A stretch of 16,321 nt of DNA. It comes from Ruminococcaceae bacterium UBA3710 (GTDB lineage Bacteria > Bacillota > Clostridia > Oscillospirales > Acutalibacteraceae). The notes below the pieces were generated by a model. The model did not search any database. It saw only the letters and a list, made by a program, of their open reading frames with translations, and was not told where the DNA came from. The DNA lies in assembly GCA_002371985.1 (NCBI GenBank), contig DFHZ01000147.1:1-16321 (forward strand), read 5' to 3'. A program made the translations under genes and the position numbers. Of the stretch, positions 14,035 to 16,321 are shown piece after piece (the first letter of the stretch is position 1; every line of letters begins with the position of its first letter).

Positions 14035-14076
14035 AAAATGCAAGGTTGGGAATTTCCCCTAAACCTTGCATTTTTT
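14035..14076 (+). terminator. Intrinsic terminator after the YifB/ComM gene, probably bidirectional
   Basis: A 13-bp stem, AAAATGCAAGGTT (14035-14047) with AACCTTGCATTTT (14062-14074), encloses a smaller GGGAA/TTCCC hairpin (14048-14058) and runs into TTTTTT (14071-14076). It separates the rightward ATPase gene from the leftward LRR gene, which stops at 14100. Confidence 0.9.
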
Positions 14077-14099
14077 ATAAATATATTTCTTTTTTGAAA

Positions 14100-16321
14100 T
14101 CACATATTTGCAACTTGTTTTTTCATTGCGATGAGGTCGAGAATATTTACATTGCCGTCGCCGGTATAATCATACTTTTCGTTTATATCCTCTTTGCCTA
14201 AAATCATATCAATCGTTGTTGTCAAATCGTTGGCGGTCGGCTCAGAAATATTTATGCTGAATGTGTCGGTTTTTCCTAAATATGAAACCGTTACATTCCT
14301 TTGACCTGCGGTGCTTGTATTAAATCCCGAAACGGTAAAGTTTTTATAATAGAATCTTACCTCGCCTGACGAAAAATATGCGGCTATAATTACGCTGTTC
14401 GGCTCAATTTTCGAACCCACAAAATAATTATATCTTTTAACGGAAAACACCTCAATAAAATCGGGTAAAGGGATAAACCTATTGCCGTTTGAGTTTGCAA
14501 ATATTTCTGCGACACTTGACGGAGAACCATATATGACTGTGTTTTGAGAAAACGCGTTACTTCCTATACTTCTTACATTGTCGGAAATTGTTAGAGTCGC
14601 AATCTCAGTGCAATTATAAAATGAATATGAACCTATACTTGTTATGCTATTTGGTATTGTTACACTTTTAAGTGATGTACAACCGTAAAAAACATAATTC
14701 CCTATACTTTTTGCATTTTCGGGTATAGTTAAATCGGTAACAAGTTTATTATTCAAAAATAAGTTTTGTGCATAAGTAAGTGGGTTTGAATAAAGACCTT
14801 TAAATTCTATATTGTACCAAGCCAAAATGTCAGAAATATTCACCTTGTTAAGCGAAGTGCAACCGGCAAACGCACCACTTTCTATACTTGTTACACTACT
14901 CGGTATCGTTATACTTGTAATTCCCGTGCAATTGTAAAATGCCGAACCACCTATACTCGTTAATCCGTCGGGAATGGTTATGCTTGTAATTGATCTGCTA
15001 TCAGAAAATGCATAATATCCTATGCTTGTTACGCCTTGCTCAATTAGAACTGTTTTAATATTATTGAAATATCTTTCCCACGGTGCTGTGGTCTTAAAGA
15101 TATAATTGGAACCGCTCGAATCATAATAGTTTTCGTGTGAAAAATCATACATTTCCCCCGTACCGGAAATGGTTAATAGCCCTTCGCTGTCAAGCGTCCA
15201 GTTAAGGTTATCGCCACATTTGCCGGAAGCGATAATTTCGGCTTTAACATAATTATATACCCAATTAGCATTTAACAAATTATAGTTATATGAACCAATT
15301 TTTATTTGATTTCGTTGTTCTTGCGATCCACCATAATAAACAGTGGTAAGTCCTGTGCAATCTCTAAATGCCCAATCTCCTATACTTTTTACGCTATTTG
15401 GAATTATTATACTTGTAAGTCCTGTGCAACCGTAAAATGCTTCATATCCTATACTTGTTACACTATCAGGTATTGCTATGCTTGTCAGCCCCTTGCAATC
15501 GGAAAATACCCCATCTCCTATATGTGTTAAACCGCTTCCTATTATTACACTTGTAAGTTCCGTGCAACCGGAAAATGCAGAAGCGCCTATATTTGTTACA
15601 CCGTCTCCTATTATTGCACTTGTAAGTCCCGTGCAACCGAAAAATGCACTATAACCAATACTTGTTACGCTGTCGGGAATTGTTATGCTTGTAAGTCCTG
15701 TGCAACCTTTAAAGGCATAATCCTCTATACTTGTTACGCTGTCGGGAATTTTTACACTTGTAAGTCCCGTGCAACCGGAAAATGCAGAAGCGTCTATACT
15801 TGTTACGCTGTCGGGAATTTTTACACTTGTAAGTCCTGTGCAACCGTAAAATGCTTTCTCTCCTATACTTGTTACACCGCTTCCTATTGTTACACTTGTA
15901 AGTCCCGTGCAACCTTTAAATGCATAATTACCAATACTTGTTACGCTGTCGGGAATTTTTACACTTGTAAGTCCTGTGCAACCGTAAAATGCTTTCTCTC
16001 CTATACTTGTTACACCGCTTCCTATTGTTACACTTGTAAGTCCTGTGCAACCGTAAAATGACCAACCGCCTATACTTGTTACACCGCTTCCTATTGTTAC
16101 GCTTGTAAGTCCGGTGCTATATTGAAATACCCATTCTCCCATACTTGTTACACTGTCTGGAATTGTTATACTTGTAAGTCCGGTGCAATATCCAAATGCT
16201 CCCTCCTCTATACTTGTTACACTATCAGGTATTGCTATGCTTGTCAGCCCCTTGCAACCGGAAAACGCACCAATACTAATACTTGTTATCCTATCAGGTA
16301 TTGTTATGCTTGTGAGTCCTG
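14100..16321 (-). CDS. BspA-like leucine-rich-repeat surface protein with Ig-like and dockerin-like C-terminus, 5'-truncated by the window edge
   Basis: The frame is open to the right edge. The ATG at 16142 is an internal Met replacing Ile in a repeat, so the N-terminus and any signal peptide are outside. The 739 visible residues contain 14 LRR_5 (TpLRR) units of 23 residues, type GLTSVTIGSGVTSIGEKAFYGCT. A module with SGKCGDNLNWTLDSEGLLTI and APWERYFNNIKTVLIEQG follows; such modules usually open an LRR block in this family. A second, more diverged LRR block comes next. An Ig-like group 3 domain follows (about 618-692, VGSKIEPNSVIIAAYFSSG). The last 45 residues are dockerin-like, with one clear calcium loop DYTGDGNVNILD. 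Such proteins are secreted or wall-associated and mediate adhesion or carbohydrate contact. Binding partner unknown. Confidence 0.9.
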   Translation of the reverse strand, partial: GLTSITIPDRITSISIGAFSGCKGLTSIAIPDSVTSIEEGAFGYCTGLTSITIPDSVTSMGEWVFQYSTGLTSVTIGSGVTSIGGWSFYGCTGLTSVTIGSGVTSIGEKAFYGCTGLTSVKIPDSVTSIGNYAFKGCTGLTSVTIGSGVTSIGEKAFYGCTGLTSVKIPDSVTSIDASAFSGCTGLTSVKIPDSVTSIEDYAFKGCTGLTSITIPDSVTSIGYSAFFGCTGLTSAIIGDGVTNIGASAFSGCTELTSVIIGSGLTHIGDGVFSDCKGLTSIAIPDSVTSIGYEAFYGCTGLTSIIIPNSVKSIGDWAFRDCTGLTTVYYGGSQEQRNQIKIGSYNYNLLNANWVYNYVKAEIIASGKCGDNLNWTLDSEGLLTISGTGEMYDFSHENYYDSSGSNYIFKTTAPWERYFNNIKTVLIEQGVTSIGYYAFSDSRSITSITIPDGLTSIGGSAFYNCTGITSITIPSSVTSIESGAFAGCTSLNKVNISDILAWYNIEFKGLYSNPLTYAQNLFLNNKLVTDLTIPENAKSIGNYVFYGCTSLKSVTIPNSITSIGSYSFYNCTEIATLTISDNVRSIGSNAFSQNTVIYGSPSSVAEIFANSNGNRFIPLPDFIEVFSVKRYNYFVGSKIEPNSVIIAAYFSSGEVRFYYKNFTVSGFNTSTAGQRNVTVSYLGKTDTFSINISEPTANDLTTTIDMILGKEDINEKYDYTGDGNVNILDLIAMKKQVANM
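15354..16319 (-). repeat. Tandem 69-bp repeats encoding the LRR units
   Basis: Fourteen consecutive 69-bp units, in register with the 23-residue LRR and continuing past the window edge. Many share long stretches, such as CCTATACTTGTTAC and CTTGTAAGTCC as read on the plus strand. The two units on either side of one intervening unit are identical over 110 bases (15796-15905 and 15934-16043, offset 138 = 2 x 69). Such arrays are prone to slippage and recombination, so copy number may vary among strains and an assembly may collapse it. Confidence 0.9.

Noticed and set aside
14100..14235. Dockerin-like module as proof of a cellulosome
   Set aside because: Only one calcium loop is clear, no cohesin or glycoside hydrolase is in the window, and such modules occur in non-cellulosomal gut clostridia.
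16140..16142. ATG at 16142 as the start of the LRR protein
   Set aside because: It falls inside a repeat (SVTSM in place of SVTSI), the frame is open up to the window edge with more repeats, and there is no ribosome-binding site or signal peptide.
15354..16321. Regular repeats that could suggest a CRISPR array
   Set aside because: The 69-bp period is in frame with 23-residue LRR units through an uninterrupted reading frame, and there are no unique spacers of constant length between fixed short repeats.

Overview
The window reads as chromosomal DNA of an AT-rich, endospore-forming Firmicute, most likely a gut-type clostridium of the Ruminococcaceae/Oscillospiraceae kind. The reasons are the intact spoIIGA-sigE sporulation pair, the RNase Y, DegV and YifB/ComM set, Gram-positive ribosome-binding sites and promoters, and two surface proteins of types common in that group: a Cys/His-repeat membrane protein and a BspA-like leucine-rich-repeat protein with a dockerin-like end. 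The genus call is inference. No mobile element, CRISPR array, rRNA or tRNA was seen.

Layout, left to right. At 1-688 (minus) the first 31 codons of a probable mfd follow pth by one base. Divergent from pth is spoIIGA-sigE (836-2337, plus), with ATGA stop/start overlap: the membrane aspartic protease and the pro-sigma-E it activates. sigG, which follows sigE in Bacillus, is not there. Next come four amino-sugar genes. A NahK-type N-acetylhexosamine 1-kinase (2451-3527, plus) converges on a leftward operon of nagB, an ROK sugar kinase and nagA (6316 down to 3591), with a shared terminator between them. The operon would take GlcNAc through GlcNAc-6-P and GlcN-6-P to fructose-6-P; NahK would make the 1-phosphate instead.

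Divergent from nagB is a secreted, membrane-anchored protein with an Ig-like domain and Cys/His repeats (6573-8078, plus). It converges on rny, RNase Y (9637-8096, minus), and the terminator between them overlaps the end of its coding sequence. rny has a strong promoter and a leader of about 155 bases with several inverted repeats. Divergent from rny are a XerC-like recombinase and a DegV lipid-binding protein (9977-11838, plus). The recombinase start has no ribosome-binding site of its own and overlaps the stop of a 9-codon leader ORF that has one. A small membrane protein (12326-11973, minus) and a YifB/ComM AAA+ protein (12497-14023, plus) are divergent and share overlapping promoters; both appear to start with TTG. 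The right end (14100-16321, minus) is the C-terminal part of a large LRR surface protein encoded by near-identical 69-bp tandem repeats, and it runs off the window.

Most of the window is housekeeping or known accessory content. I see no convincing new multi-gene system. The items most worth a second look are the Cys/His-repeat surface protein, the xerC leader peptide, the rny leader RNA, the possible Spo0A sites, and the recent repeat homogenisation in the LRR gene.
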